Below, one piece after another: positions 11,801 to 23,039 of a stretch of DNA of 64,000 nt. The position numbers and the translations under genes were made by a program. The stretch lies in contig NC_087082.1 of NCBI RefSeq assembly GCF_026151205.1, forward strand, positions 10,734,901 to 10,798,900, in the 5' to 3' direction. Position 1 is the first letter of the stretch, and each line of letters begins with the position of its first letter. Below the pieces are notes generated by a model, which saw nothing but the letters and a program-made list of their open reading frames with translations, made no database searches and was not told where the DNA came from. Source of the stretch: Bolinopsis microptera (taxonomy: Eukaryota; Ctenophora; Tentaculata; Lobata; Bolinopsidae).

Positions 11801-14800
11801 AACGCAATCGAGGTCCAGAGACAAAGTTTCCACCTAGGCACTAATGCAACGGTATACCAGTGTGAACTGTTTGCTCTCAACACATCAGCTCACTGGGCAA
11901 CTATCAATATTTCAGAACCTGGGAGTATAACATTCTTTTCAGACTCACAGGCAGCAATCCTAGCAGTCACACACCACACGGTCACATCTAACTTAGTTCT
12001 TGATACCATTAACTACCTTAACAAACTAGGACAAACCCACTCAGTCAATGTCAGGTGGGTCCCAGGACATGCAGGAATTCCAGGAAACGAAAGAGCTGAT
12101 GAACTAGCCAGAGAAGGATCACTCACAATCGCTCTAGGTCCTGAACCCTTCATCAGCATATCCGAAGGAGCAATTAAGACGGCAGTAAAGGAGTATTTAC
12201 ACGGAATTCATCTTCGTAGATACAGGAACACGGCACTGAGCGAGAAAGGGAAAATACCACTAACAATCCTACTCACCAAATATAAATACAGGAATCTTGG
12301 ACTTGCAGGAAATCATCAAAGATGGCTAACCTGGCTCTTCACAGGACATAGCCCCCTAGCCTACTTCCAATACAAGGCAAACAATTTCACATCCCCCCGT
12401 TGTGAACACTGTCCAGAAGAGGAAGAAACCTCGGAACACTTCATGTGTCACTGTATAGGATACATGACCATTAGGTTAAGAATTTTCGGTAATATATTTC
12501 TAACCTGGGAAGACATAGTATCAGCTAGAATTAGTACGGTTATAAAATTTATCGAGGCAACCAATAGACTTTTAAAGGAGGATCTTTTCGAGGATCCCAT
12601 TAACCACTAATACAAATAGGACATCTTGCAGTTTACTAGGCATTGACTGTCCCTGGAAGTCCCTGTCTCCCCATCGTTAACCCGTAAGGGGTTGCACCAG
12701 GGGCGGTGGTAACAGAACTTCAAGACTCTCGGAGTCTGTTGTCGATATCTATGTATAATATATTTATGGTATATAATTTGGGAGTCTCTCTCTCCAGCAG
12801 CAGGAGTTGGAGAATGGGGACGCGTTGTGAAAGCCACCGCAAGGAAGGCTTACAGTCGACGCCGACCAATCAAAAGAAGCTCGTTGGGATAGTATAGGAA
12901 TTCTAGTTCCTATAGTTGGGAATGAGGTAGTTGTCTGTTCACAGATCGCCCTCTAAAAACTTACAAGGAAATATTTCCTGTAGATCCTTGGTATATAAGC
13001 AACATTTGACAGAGCTGGTAGACAGGTGTTCGTGGACAGTTGTTCGTGGACAGTTGTCCGCGGACAGTGGTCGGGCTATCTAGATACATGGTTAGTGCGT
13101 TTACTCGAGTATTGCAACCCCTGAGCGCTTATTACAAGAACATTGATACCACGATGAATAATGGATCAACTGTTTTACCGATAAAAAGAGATTTTGGAAG
13201 ATTTTTGAAGATGAGCTTTTCTGCCGTGCCCGTCTCCTAGACAGAAATTTCGCGGTTTGACTGAAATTTTGACCAGTAAACAATTAGTGAGGTCGGTCAG
13301 AGTGGCACAAGTCGCCATCAAGGTACTGGAAGCAGTATATCCGGAGAAAACTTTGTAACTTTGATGCAATGAACATTTTTAATATGTCCTAACGGTAGAA
13401 CATATTCGAATTGCAGCTTTCCGCGACCCAAATTGCACTGTTTTAACTCAATTTTCCTTAAATGACCATCTTACAGGGTCACTGAGGATGGTACAAGACA
13501 CTATTGAGGTACTCAACGTTCTATCTGTTGAAGTGCAATTTTAAAATTTTCGGCTCATGTCCCAGAATAAATGGGCCGCCATAGTGCCACGAGATTGCCA
13601 CGAGAGTGCCACGAGAGTGCCACGAGAGTGCCACGGGAGTGCCACGAGAGTGCCACGAGAGTGCCACGAGAGTGCCATCGAGATCCGGATGTATTACCGG
13701 TATTTTCAGCGAAATAAAACTCCAAGGATAAACAGGACTTACCCCACACTACTAATACCACTACTAGTTACTACTGCTAGTTTTTACTCACCCCATGTTA
13801 CAGAGATATCCAGAGAATTCCTGGTCATTCCTCACTACAGACATTACACTGTGGTCTTCTGCTTGAACCGTCATGTTACCTGCCCGGATAAATAAAGTGA
13901 GGAAACATTCCTAAAACTCTAATTTGTACATCCCTAGTACAACTTCTTGGTAATTCGGTAATCTGTCGATGGTCACATAACGCTCCTTAACCTAGCGGTT
14001 TGTGACCATGTGCCCCCCCCCCCTCCCCGATTGATAAAGTACCCGATAATAACTGAGTAAAAGAACCTTGAAATTTGAGAACATTGTGCTCAACATCCTC
14101 GTTGGCGTAATTGCGAGTAAAGACACTGACTCTGCCGAAGTACATCGTATCTGGAGGAGGTGTTAAAATGTTAACAATGTTAATCGTGTTAACAACGTTA
14201 AAAAAAGATTGAGATGGCTTTTTAAAAAGGAACTTTGAGAACAGACATGTTAAAAAAGAATTGCAACATGATCAACTTACCGTTTATATAAGTCCACTCT
14301 TCAGAAAGTCCATAGTACGGAGCACTCTTTATAGGAATTCTTGTTTGCTCTGCCTCCTGTGTGTACATTGTGTGTACATTGTGTGTACATTGTATGTACA
14401 TTATGTGTACATTGTGTGTACATTGTGTGTACATTGTGTGTACACTGTGTGTACATTGTGTGTACATTGTGTGTACATTGTGTGTACATTGTGTGTACAT
14501 TGTGTGTACATTGTGTGTACATTGTGTGTACATTGTGTGTACATTGTGTGTACATTGTGTGTACACTGTGTGTACATTGTGTGTACATTGTGTGTACACT
14601 GTGTGCACATTGTGTGTACATTGTGTGTACACTGTGTGTACATTGTGTGTACATTGTGTGTACATTGTGTGTACATTGTGAAGTGAACATACTCATTTAT
14701 TTTCAATAAACTCTATTGCTCACAGTGCTGACATAATTAAAACACTACAAAGTACAAATCTGTCGCATTTCTTGGGGTAAATAAGAGGGAAGTATGATTT

Positions 14801-15001
14801 GAGATATTCGAATAAAGAACCCACCGTATCAACTGCGAGGACGAGCAAGTCATCCTCAGTCTTCCCTAGAGGAGTGAGAATCTGATCGTAGCGAGGGTGT
14901 GAGTAGAAGTTAGCTACTTTAACCCATCCTCCAGTGCTGGGGGCTATGAGAAGGAACCAGACCGCTACATATGGGAGCATTACATGGGTCCTATCTGGCA
15001 T
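5867..15001 (-). CDS. Type I membrane receptor-like protein, nine exons, novel
   Basis: I reconstructed this by hand from splice sites and phases. Exons, 5' to 3': 14825-15001 (or donor at 14756), 14281-14356, 14067-14150, 13792-13879, 10035-10150, 9409-9538, 8958-9076, 6413-6516, 5867-6118. All have GT-AG borders and all phases join, giving about 381 residues. Exon 1 is a signal peptide (hydrophobic PYVAVWFLLIAP). The ectodomain has five N-glycosylation sequons (NDT, NMT, NVT, NIT, NLT) and six cysteines. Exon 8 is one membrane helix (PLVLGLSAVVILGVAAAVF) followed by YKKCNRAC. The roughly 83-residue tail is rich in tyrosines: SYIKM (a YxxM PI3-kinase-type motif), DYERYNY, HYERI. I recognise no known family. 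It is likely a surface receptor or adhesion protein; the ligand is unknown. The exon 1 donor is the weakest call. The shorter form keeps the cysteine number even, which favours it. Confidence 0.75.
7511..8563 (+). CDS. Class A (rhodopsin-like) GPCR, orphan, intronless
   Basis: A single-exon frame of 350 codons with seven hydrophobic segments. TM1 carries the GN pair (GILGNSSAF, about residue 34). TM2 has a D (SFDILTT). TM3 follows an extracellular Cys (FCGAWTT) and ends in LSITRTIE, where the usual DRY is TRT. TM6 has LLCNMPTF in place of CWxP. TM7 carries NPLVYW at about residue 295, a good NPxxY match. The C-terminal tail is basic (RVKRKDHQERSEK). Such divergent intronless receptors are abundant in cnidarians and other invertebrates. 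The ligand cannot be predicted. The gene lies on the opposite strand inside the intron of the receptor gene between exons 7 and 8 (6517-8957). Confidence 0.9.
   Translation: MAEDSDSFSDTNPKVDKAIGSVIALIFIVGILGNSSAFCYFLQKRKSWVPNMNKLYIVITSFDILTTLLTIPVMMSLFNHRKPMLFESSVFCGAWTTTHVFLIRMSIFLVAVLSITRTIEIWPFIKLPFEQVKLSSIFVMITGYGTLVLTLDGAFFASGWIKGSYYPTLWSHCVFATTEHVQSLRAKTFLFVLFQVEVILPSILIFISLVASTISLIKGRRSVTTESESEARHASITITLVIVVFLLCNMPTFVYQFLLDFKPSLLEAKTSNGMFKKYGNLLFLYVPYILNAALNPLVYWLRMSPYREQRRTFARYLGSTLKCSRVKRKDHQERSEKEEIKPRKKVKFNL
8814..8819 (+). promoter_or_regulatory. Candidate polyadenylation signal for the GPCR at 7511
   Basis: AATAAA about 250 bp after the stop codon of the GPCR, in AT-rich sequence. 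Confidence 0.45.
9223..9375. repeat. Inverted repeat with 52-bp arms
   Basis: The left arm (9223-9274) and right arm (9324-9375) are near-perfect reverse complements, starting aattttgatttacgagattc and ending in its reverse. The 49-bp loop plus the right arm can be read as YNDLPNNV, resembling the WNDLP box of LINE RT C-termini, so it may be a folded-back LINE scrap. It lies in an intron of the type I receptor gene. Confidence 0.75.
9549..9716. repeat. 15-bp minisatellite, about 11 copies
   Basis: The unit is tgtcacgtggttatt with few variants. It begins about 10 bp from the splice acceptor of the receptor exon at 9409-9538, on the intron side. Each unit contains CACGTG. Open frames across it are by-products of the 15-bp period. 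Confidence 0.95.
11275..12877 (+). mobile_element. 5'-truncated I-type LINE with 14-bp target duplication
   Basis: The same 14 bases, AGCTCGTTGGGATA, stand at 11261-11274 and 12878-12891 and look like the target-site duplication. Between them is the end of ORF2 (RNase H and zinc knuckle) and a 3' UTR of about 270 bp. The element sits in the intron between exons 5 and 4 of the type I receptor gene and points against that gene. Confidence 0.75.
11286..12610 (+). CDS. LINE ORF2 C-terminus: RT thumb, RNase H, zinc knuckle (truncated)
   Basis: The open frame runs from about 11286; the first Met is at 11369 but coding similarity (GYAAFAW, QHRIDEAQYIKTKM) begins before it. RNase H acidic residues are visible: FTDGS (D), CELFAL (E), FFSDSQAA (D), then VRWVPGHAGIPGNERADELA with the conserved H and last D. 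A CxxC-H-C knuckle follows (CEHC ... EHFMCHC). An RNase H domain in ORF2 followed by this knuckle is typical of the I/R1/Jockey-related LINE clades. The endonuclease and RT core are missing, so it cannot mobilise itself. Codons are otherwise intact over 413 residues, pointing to a fairly recent insertion. Confidence 0.85.
12611..13582. other. LINE 3' UTR and intron sequence
   Basis: 12611-12877 is the LINE 3' UTR. The rest is intron of the type I receptor gene, with short repeats such as gttcgtggacagtt near 13027-13055. I see no exon here. Confidence 0.4.
13583..13677. repeat. 11-bp minisatellite, about 9 copies
   Basis: The unit is gtgccacgaga with single-base variants. It lies in the same intron of the type I receptor gene, about 115 bp from the donor of the exon at 13792-13879. 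Confidence 0.95.
14357..14685. repeat. 11-bp minisatellite, about 30 copies, touching a splice acceptor
   Basis: The unit is tgtgtacattg. On the coding (minus) strand the last unit reads TGTACACACAG and its final AG is the acceptor of receptor exon 14281-14356. The array therefore supplies the acceptor of this exon. Confidence 0.95.
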
Positions 15002-16335
15002 TTTGTCATTTTGTGATTAAAAACAAAATTAAATAGTAGTGTAACAAGAAATCATTTAAAAACTGTCATGAATAGTGAGGAATGAGTATAATATGAAGAT
15101 TGAGAATATTATATGTGGTCTAAAGAACACTGAGTAGCATTGTTCAAATGACATGGCACAGAGTAGAGAGTAAAAATGACAAGCAAACATCTCACTGGCG
15201 AGCCACTTTCCATCTTAAGATATTTCATTGTGTTTAAATTAGCGCGGACGTGACGGTCGTTTAAAGCTGCGAAGTTTAAAGTAGAGAGAATAATACCTAC
15301 CTATTTAATCTCAATATGATTTTACAGACGATGCTCCAATTAATTTACACTATGCTATTCCTGGACGGCTCCAGCTAAACTCACACTTTCACCCAATGCA
15401 GCATTGTCCACAGTTTTCCTCACCTTAACTTCATACCAGTTTTATAGCACCTTCTTCACTTCATTCATCCCAGTCACACACGGGCCAGGCCTATCTCTAA
15501 ATCTAATCAGTGGAAAGTTCTAAGACAATAAATGTTTGTAAACGTACGATTATTATCACCTTTTTGACGAAGATATTTTGATTCACAAATCATTAATCAA
15601 ACCATCTTTTATCACCTTGAAATTTAGATTCAGTTTTCTCTTGATCTAGTCCTCAACATCCCTATTTACGCTCCACTATTACAAATCTTGAGTCGATATG
15701 TCGTCGGTTTTCAATCAGCGATTGGGGTTTATAAATGATTACGCTACTGTAATTTCAACACAATAGTTAATAATTATCTGTAAAAGTAAAACTGATCATT
15801 GCATGAAATTTGTATTTTGTCGCCGATAGCAGTTGTTTCTCGTCTACTTTCCAGCAAGTGGTCATAAGTTTGCCAGAAGGTGATTAGTAGCTGCTTAACT
15901 TGGTAACCCATAACCCAGCCATAATCGTTCAGATTATTCCGGTCCAAATAAGGTCCGATAAGGCAAATCACAGTCCAAATTAGAGTCACTTATATTAGAT
16001 AGGATTCAGCGATATTTACATCACATTTCAATGATGTAGGCAGATCAGGCGATGATTTACGCTGGAAGTTACATGGTAGATTATTAAAGGATTTAGCTGT
16101 CTTGATCGCTCCCACTTCTGGTTTAGATCTTGGCTCTGAATTGTAAAAACTTTTGTAGAGTATCACGCTTAAGAACATTTTTATGGTGAATCACTGCTCC
16201 TTACTGATCACAAAAGTGGAATATACCAGTTCTACACTGACTTCATGATCAATTGTTATTTAAAGCTCTTTGCGGTCTAAATAGTCATGAATAACAAAAT
16301 TATATCACAATTTAGCAAAAAGCTGTCTTCATACA
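15002..16335. promoter_or_regulatory. Divergent intergenic region between receptor and SLC22 genes
   Basis: The two genes point away from each other, so this 1.3-kb gap should hold both promoters. I see no strong TATA or other element that I would name, and no supported exon. Confidence 0.35.
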
Positions 16336-17939
16336 ATGGAAGAATCAGTCGCCGATTCTGAGGGACAGTCGTCGAATCTGGACTTCAAGCAGAAAGCATC
16401 CCTATCGCTTGAAGATTTAGTCGATAGAATCTTTCCTAGATTGAACTTGAAGCTTTTCTTACTGTTTCTGAGTGCTCTGAGCACTATTTTCCATGCTGCT
16501 GCAGTGACATATGTAACCGCCCTCGCTGGAAACATACCATACAAGGATTGGGTATGTGTTTCAGAGGATTGTGTGTCACTCTTCAGAACCGCATCAGCAG
16601 CCGGCTTGGAAGGGGACTTCTTCTCACAGAAGACGATCTGCGAAAACAATTTAGTAGCTGGCACCGATTTTGATTGGACGACTCAAAAGACAACTTTCAC
16701 GACGGATTGGAACATATATTGCAAGGACGAGGCCAAGTTGTCCCTCATCTCCAGTATCTCCTTTTTTGGAGCTCTCTTTGGTTTACTGTGTTCAACAGCC
16801 ATATTCGACAGAATAGGCCGGAAAAGAGGTGCCCTCCTAGGCTGTGTTATTGTAACAATGGGAACAGCTGCCAGTGCTGCTGCTCCCAACTACCAGACAC
16901 TGCTAGTCCTGAGGGTCATATCAGGGTTCGGGCTCCTGATCAACTACACCGGCTCCTACTGCTGGATCATAGAGTTCGCACCCACTCACCTCAGGAACCT
17001 TGTGAGTGGGTGCTATAATCTGGGATGGACGTGTAGCTATGTGATGATGGTGGTGCTAGGGTACCTTATAGACAAGTGGGAACATCTCTACCTTGCGGTG
17101 GGTGGGCTCTGTGTTTTTAGTTTAGTCATGTTCTTCATTACTCCGCTTCCTGAGTCTGCTCGCTTTCATCTGGTCAGAGGACGGGACGAGGAGGCAAAGA
17201 AAACCTTAGAATATCTGTCCAACATCAGTGGGCACCCAATTTCTTTCGGTACCGTTCATCTTGTATACGACAAAAGAGTGCAGAACTACTTGAAGCAGGT
17301 CAAAGACTTCATGAAGTATCCGAGCATGCTTAAAGGTCCCTCCTATGTATGGTTGGCTGGTTTCTAGCCGCTCTGATAACCTACGCTTACACGTTCGGAT
17401 GGAGTAAGATAGGTACTGATCTGTACACCAGCTACATGTCTGCTGCCCTCGGAGGAGGACTTGGATACATCCTCTCTATCCTTGTCTGTCGGGTCCTCGG
17501 GAGAAAGCGAGCAACCTTGTTCTTCTTCGGTTCTGTTGCTGTGGTGAATGTCATCGCCATGCTGGATGTGGACCTCTCAGACACGTGGACTTTAGAGCAC
17601 GTGGCGAGTTTGCTGGGGAATGTGAGTATTCTAGGAGCGTTTGCAATGTTGTATCTCTACACCGGGGAACTGGCTCCAACCTCGCACCGTGGTATGATCA
17701 TGTGTCTCAGTTCTAGCTGTGCTCGATTCGGCAGCTTTATTGGCCCGTATGTGAGCTTGTTGTACGGGGTGACTGATAGGAAGATCCCTTTGGCTCTGTT
17801 TGCTGGTTTGTCCGTGTGTGCGTTTGTGGCAGTCTTGTTCCTTCCTGATACTACTGGAGTTGGGATACCAGAGACACCCAAAGATATTGAGATCGTGAGC
17901 GAAGAAAAGAACGGGGTTGATAATGCTTGTAGTCAATAA
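16336..17939 (+). pseudogene. SLC22-family organic ion transporter, one frameshift
   Basis: Two overlapping frames (16336-17367 and 17349-17939) together make one full-length SLC22 protein of about 530 residues. TM1 is followed by the long Cys-containing outer loop (WVCVSEDCV, TICENN, IYCKDE). The MFS loop motif is FDRIGRKRG at about residue 158. The family box LPESARFHLVRGR comes after TM6, and GELAPTSHRG is in the second half. SLC22 proteins carry organic cations, anions or zwitterions across the plasma membrane; the substrate is not predictable. Frame changes at about 17352-17358 (YVWLAGF-stop against VGWFLAAL), explained by loss of one base. Both halves are well conserved, so this could be a consensus error and not a true pseudogene. 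No introns are seen. Confidence 0.8.
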
Positions 17940-18187
17940 AGCAATAATGACACATTCATATCACCTTACACATGCACCCTCAGTAGATCTAATTTCAGAT
18001 GGCCAATCTATAAGTCCATAAACTTGAGAAACTTATTAATTTCAACGTCGATACTTTCAATTGGCATGACCCCCAAACGATCTGACTGTAAGACTTCGTA
18101 CGAACTGTATCTTATGTAATTGTACATGTATCCTACGTAACATGTAAGTTACAGGTGAACCCTCAAACCTCAGTATTGAATAATAAA
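17935..18187 (+). promoter_or_regulatory. Candidate polyadenylation signals of the SLC22 gene
   Basis: AATAAA overlaps the stop codon (17935-17940) and occurs again at 18182-18187. The second gives a more usual 3' UTR length. Confidence 0.4.
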
Positions 18188-18254
18188 CAGTCGTTACGTA
18201 AGCCAACAGAAGGTCTGTGTCAGATTTGTATACTGTTATTTTAATTTATTTAGA

Positions 18255-18381
18255 TACCTTAGTTCGTATATTTATGGCGGGTAATATCATGGGGGGTAAT
18301 ATTGACTTGGCGGGTTTTATTATGGCGGGTAAAAATATAGATATGGTAGTGTAACCCGCCATAATAAAACGAACTAAGGTA
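18255..18381. mobile_element. Short MITE with TACCTTAGTTCG inverted ends
   Basis: The left end TACCTTAGTTCG (18255-18266) is reversed at the right end, CGAACTAAGGTA (18370-18381). The arms extend to about 28 bp (TTTATGGCGGGTAA). TA lies at both borders. Outside it, the words actgttattttaa-t/c-ttattta flank both sides (about 18232-18254 and 18381-18403). Confidence 0.7.
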
Positions 18382-18403
18382 CTGTTATTTTAACTTATTT
18401 ATA

Positions 18404-19312
18404 CCTATCAATTGCAAAGTCGAGATTTTATGTTTAAATGACCCTCAAACTTATTTTAACTTATTTGTATGTATTGTACATATTCATGAAATTTTATTAG
18501 TCAAAATTCCTAATGTTTTCCTTAGTATCATTACAAAATACTAGGGATCAGAAAATAATGTACATAATACTAATAGAAAATTTATGGGAATAAAGTGGGA
18601 CCTAAGTGTCCAATCTAACTCATAATGGGACATTATTTAAAAGAAAAGTTAATTAATTGAAAAAATATGATTGACAAAAATAGGTTGAAGCTGATTCATT
18701 TCACGGTGTGAGCTCAGCTTCTAACTACTCACCATTCTACGAATTCGGTAATATTAACCCCCTTTTTTGTCATCTCTACCTAAAATGGTAACAAATGTTA
18801 TGATCAATATTCGAGTCTCTATAAGTATACTTCGACGTATAATAGATAAGGACACAAACAGATTCAAATAAATTAAAATATAAATCTATTGCATGTTTTT
18901 CACAGCAGTCCATACCACCAAAAAGAAACTTCGTAAGTTTCAGATTATTTTGTTATAAATTTCATGGAGCAACACATTTTTTAAAGGGGTTATAAATCAG
19001 TAGGAAACAAAACGACATGACGCTATACCGAAATAATTCACATAATAAGTATTATTTATGCAATGGAAATATGGAAGAATATAACGAAAACGTTCTGACA
19101 ATCAATGACATTTTTTACATGATTCATTTCATATCATATACCTAACACATATTCGAACTTTTCGTTAAAAATTAAAACAATTCCTTTGGACCTTTATAAT
19201 ATTATGGGGCCAGCTACACCTGGCTAAAGCACTTAAACCCCGAGTATCATTTGTCAATTTACAACTCAAATACAAATCAGTTACAAGTCAGAGCCTTGGA
19301 CAGTGTAATCCT
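18404..19312. other. Intergenic, convergent 3' ends
   Basis: AT-rich sequence between the SLC22 gene (plus) and SLC17 copy A (minus). It should hold the 3' UTR of copy A. No other feature is supported. Confidence 0.35.
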
Positions 19313-21987
19313 CTAAATACCGAAACCTCGGCTGCTTTCTTCGGCGTAAGCATATAGAAGATCTTCATCCTCCACAGACGTTTCCTTCTCCAACCCATGG
19401 GAATTCCAGGGCTGCACCTCAGCGGAACCAAACACACAATATTGGAGAGAGCCAAATACCCAGACTGCTGAAGCCGACAGGAAGGCTATTTTCCACCGTC
19501 CATGCACTTTCTCATAATCGTTTGGATCAACATTATTGACAAGGAATCCAACAACAATGGGCCCCATGATTCCAGCTACAGCACTAAGGCCGTTACCAAA
19601 ACCACAGAGGATCGGAGAAAAGCGAGGAGAGAGATCAACATAGTTCGCATAGTAGCATAGGTTAGCATAACCCTGGAAATACATTGCTATGTTCAAGAGA
19701 ATCAGGATGGGGACATTGTTCTCACAGTAGGCCATGCCAGTCAAAAGAATGGCCGAAATAACGTGGGAGGTAACACTACACCATTTTCTTGTCCATGTTT
19801 TTGACAGAATTTCGTTTCTTACAAGAAGATCAGAAAAGTATCCACCCGAAATGTAACCAATGTAAATCATGACGTAAGGTAGCGAGGCTATAAACCCGGA
19901 GTCTTTCATGTTGTACTGCAAAACTTCGATCATAAACTTGGGAATGTCTGACAGTAACATGAAGTACCCATACCTGAGAATTTTGTATTGTAATTCATAA
20001 TTCGTAAATAAAGGGCCAAAGATTCCTGAATTTGCCTTACATTTAAAAGGTACGAGTAGAAATAGTCATTCCTTGAGATTAACATTAACATAAAAATATT
20101 ATGATCAACATACCCATTACACATGTGCATGACACAAGTTGACCAAACTCTTCCGCTTTTCAGAATACCTTTCCAGGGTATTTCAGATATCTGAACTGCT
20201 TTCTTAGGGACTGTAGTCGCGGCCAAGTACTCCTTTTCAGCGGTGGAAGTCCAGTATGATGTGGCCGGATCATCTCTAACAAAGACAAACCATAGCAGAG
20301 CCCATAGTACTCCACAGCCTCCATACACATAGAAAAGACTGGGCCAGCCCCCCAAAAAGCTACCAGAAGCTAACAGTCCAGAAAAAGAGTTCGCCAGGAC
20401 ACCCCCCAGATACTGACCCCCGGCACATAAAGCTATAAACGTGGCAAACTGAGAAGAAGGGGCCCAGTTTCTAATGATGTTCAAGGCCACCGGGAATGTT
20501 ACACCTTGCCCCAATCCAATGAAAAGACGCAGTGCAATAAACAGCCAAAAGTTGACACCAGAGATAAAAGGACAAAGGAAGGTTGCTAGGATGGCGATGA
20601 AGAGGCCGATACCAAAGACTTTGCTGGCCCCAAAATAACAGCAGATCACAGCGCCCGGAAGCTGCGTGGCAAAGTAGCCCCAGAAAAAGGAGCTCAAAAT
20701 GTAACCTAGGAAAACATGTATTAACCTTTTGTAATGTTAACGGACTTGAGAAATATAGAAAATACAGGATAAATAAGTACCTTGTTGAGCCTGGGACCAA
20801 CATCTTTTATCATTTGCAGTACAATTTTCTGGTGCAGCCACCATATCACTATCCAACGCGAAACTGAAAAATCATCATTCAATCAAAAATATTTATTATC
20901 TTAAATATATGGGTTGTAATGATAAGTGGAATGAACTAGAGCAGTAGTTAAGAACGGAGGTTGACTGGACTACCTGTAGTCAGGAAATCGTGGCTGAAAT
21001 AGGACAAAATATGAACGAAGAATACAGTTAGTAAAAATGTATAAGAATTGAACATGCCCCTCAACAGAGCTGAAATGTATTTAAATAAGAACACACTGTA
21101 CCTGACGTTCATACGTAAGATGTAGTCCATTATGAACCCGCAACACACAAGCAAAACTATCACATATCTAAACCAGCCCTGGAGGAAGAAAAAACAGGTT
21201 AAACAAAAAAGTAAAATGTGTCTTCTCCTTTTAACCAATCTAGCCGACATGAATAGAAATATGATAATCACACCGTTAAGATGGCGCGGAAAATATTGGG
21301 GTCAGTTCGCAGTGTTAAGGTAATTGGTGGTGGGGCTGACCATATTAAAGTATATTAAAATGTAGATTTTTTCCCGATTTAGGGGCGGGGATATACTTTA
21401 ATAAACCTATATCCCTATCTTTTTTGAGGCCTAAATCAAAAATCGTTGTCCACAATAAGCTTGAAATGCAATTCTTAATCGATTTCGAAACTTTCATGCA
21501 AAAATATTGAAAACTGATAGAGTTATCTTAATTTCAAAGAAGTCATTTTGAATAGTATCCCGAACGGCCGAACCGAGATATGTGCAATTTTGTTCATGGA
21601 GGTCTTTTTACTTAGTATCCACTATTCAACAGATATTGCGCTATATCTTTCACATAAAGTTAGACTCGTTCAAAAATATTAAAATTTGATCGAATTTTGG
21701 GCAAAAGCTTTCAAATTTGGTGCGTATGCCCAAATATGGACATATGATTTTAAGCCATTTTTTGACCAAACTGGATGTAAAAGTGTAAATTCATGAACTA
21801 GTCCAAAACAGGCTCTTCTTGCAAATCTAAACGAAGAATATAGCGCGACTAATTTGGGTATATTAAAATAAAATAAAAAATATTAGATAAATAATAACGA
21901 ATAACTTACAGCAGGTTTAGCTGATGTTTTGTTCTGTGCAAAGTTCTCTTTCCTCCCACCGAGCAAAGGAAATATTTCGCCTTTCAT
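19313..21987 (-). CDS. SLC17 (sialin/VGLUT-like) transporter, copy A, five exons
   Basis: Exons: 21910-21987, 21102-21178, 20781-20863, 20114-20705, 19313-19973. All borders are GT-AG and the phases join, giving 496 residues. Exon 1 has an acidic dileucine, EIFPLL, in the position of the DRTPLL lysosomal signal of sialin. Exon 2 is TM1 with the conserved Arg (DYILRMNV). Exon 4 has SSFFWGYFATQLPGA (TM2), RLFIGLGQGVTFPVALN (TM4) and a FYVYGG box. Exon 5 has MLLSDIPKFM (TM7) and the family C-terminal box GSAEVQPWN. SLC17 proteins are anion transporters of lysosomes, vesicles or plasma membrane (sialic acid, glutamate, aspartate, nucleotides, phosphate). An endolysosomal location is inferred from the dileucine. 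The substrate is not known. Confidence 0.88.
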
Positions 21988-22038
21988 AATATGTTCAACT
22001 GAAACAACGTCTATCAGGCGAATCTACAACATCTTTAA

Positions 22039-22712
22039 GGGGGGTTCAGCCTGAAATTTTGGTGAAACTTGATTCTGACATAGCAGACCAACAAACTAGG
22101 ACCTGTTACCAAACTTTTGAGGGGGTCCTAGGGCTTTTTCAAAATGTTCAAAATGTTCCCATGAAATTTTTCATGATTTAGGCCTTATGATTTGCCGAAG
22201 TCACTTTCGCAAAAATCGCGAACTGGGATATGGGCAGTTTTCTTCATTTTTAGTGGTCTTTTGGCCTTAGTCTCCATATTTCTATAAATTTATCAAGCTA
22301 TATATCTCAGAGAATGTATAGTTTAGGCTTACCTTTTATAGAAAGTTGGTCTCATTCAAAAATATTGATAATTTATGGCTCAAAATCTATCAAATGTGGT
22401 GCGTATGCCCAAAAATGGGCAATAGTTTTTGGCTCATAGCTCAATCATTTTTTGTCTAATTCGGATGAGGATTCATATACGAGTTCAGGGGACCACTAGC
22501 TACACGTAGAACACCTAATATCTGGGGATGTTAAGGTAATTTGGCCTAATTGGGCTCAAATATGGGCGCGGCTGCACCACAGGCACCGGTGGGCGGTTGG
22601 AGTCCGGTACCCCCTCAAAAGTTTGGTCACGGGTCTTAGTTTGTTGGTCAACTGCTATGTCAGAATCAAGTTTCACAAAAATTACAGGCTGAACCCCCCC
22701 CCCCCCCCCCCC
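22039..22712. mobile_element. Foldback element FB1 in a TTAA site
   Basis: Palindromic element with G-run at left and C-run at right: ggggggttcagcctgaaatt ... aattacaggctgaacccccc. TTAA flanks both ends (22035-22038 and 22713-22716). The arms continue inward through the AGTTTGTTGGTC words. The matching spot upstream of SLC17 copy B (TTAA at 27841-27844, same flanking words acaacatct and acgaaata) lacks the element and is an empty site. Confidence 0.85.
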
Positions 22713-23039
22713 TTAAACGAAATAAAATTCTTCATATCCAAGTTATAAACAGCAATAAGGTAAGCATCTGGTCTTCTATTAATTCAAAAAAGTAAAAAGC
22801 ATTGGCAAGTGATTTAGGGGGAACGACTAACGAGGCATCTGTTGTAAATTCAGTCTGTGAAGGTACAAATCAAACTGACAAAATCTAAGGAATGGTGGCT
22901 GGATTTAGATGAGCACTCAATTAGATACTTAGTGCAGAGAGCAGAGAACATGCCTGTTATTGGCTGGTAGTAGTACTACCACTGAATGCAAGTGATATGT
23001 GATAAGATAAGAGATATGAGAAAACCTGAGATGATGGGG

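Noticed and set aside
14222-14709. Several overlapping Cys/Val and Thr/Gln repeat frames
   Set aside because: They are readings of the 11-bp minisatellite in all frames.
20948-21271. 107-codon frame containing GWFRYVIVLL
   Set aside because: It is SLC17 A exon 2 read through its two splice sites; only 21102-21178 is exon.
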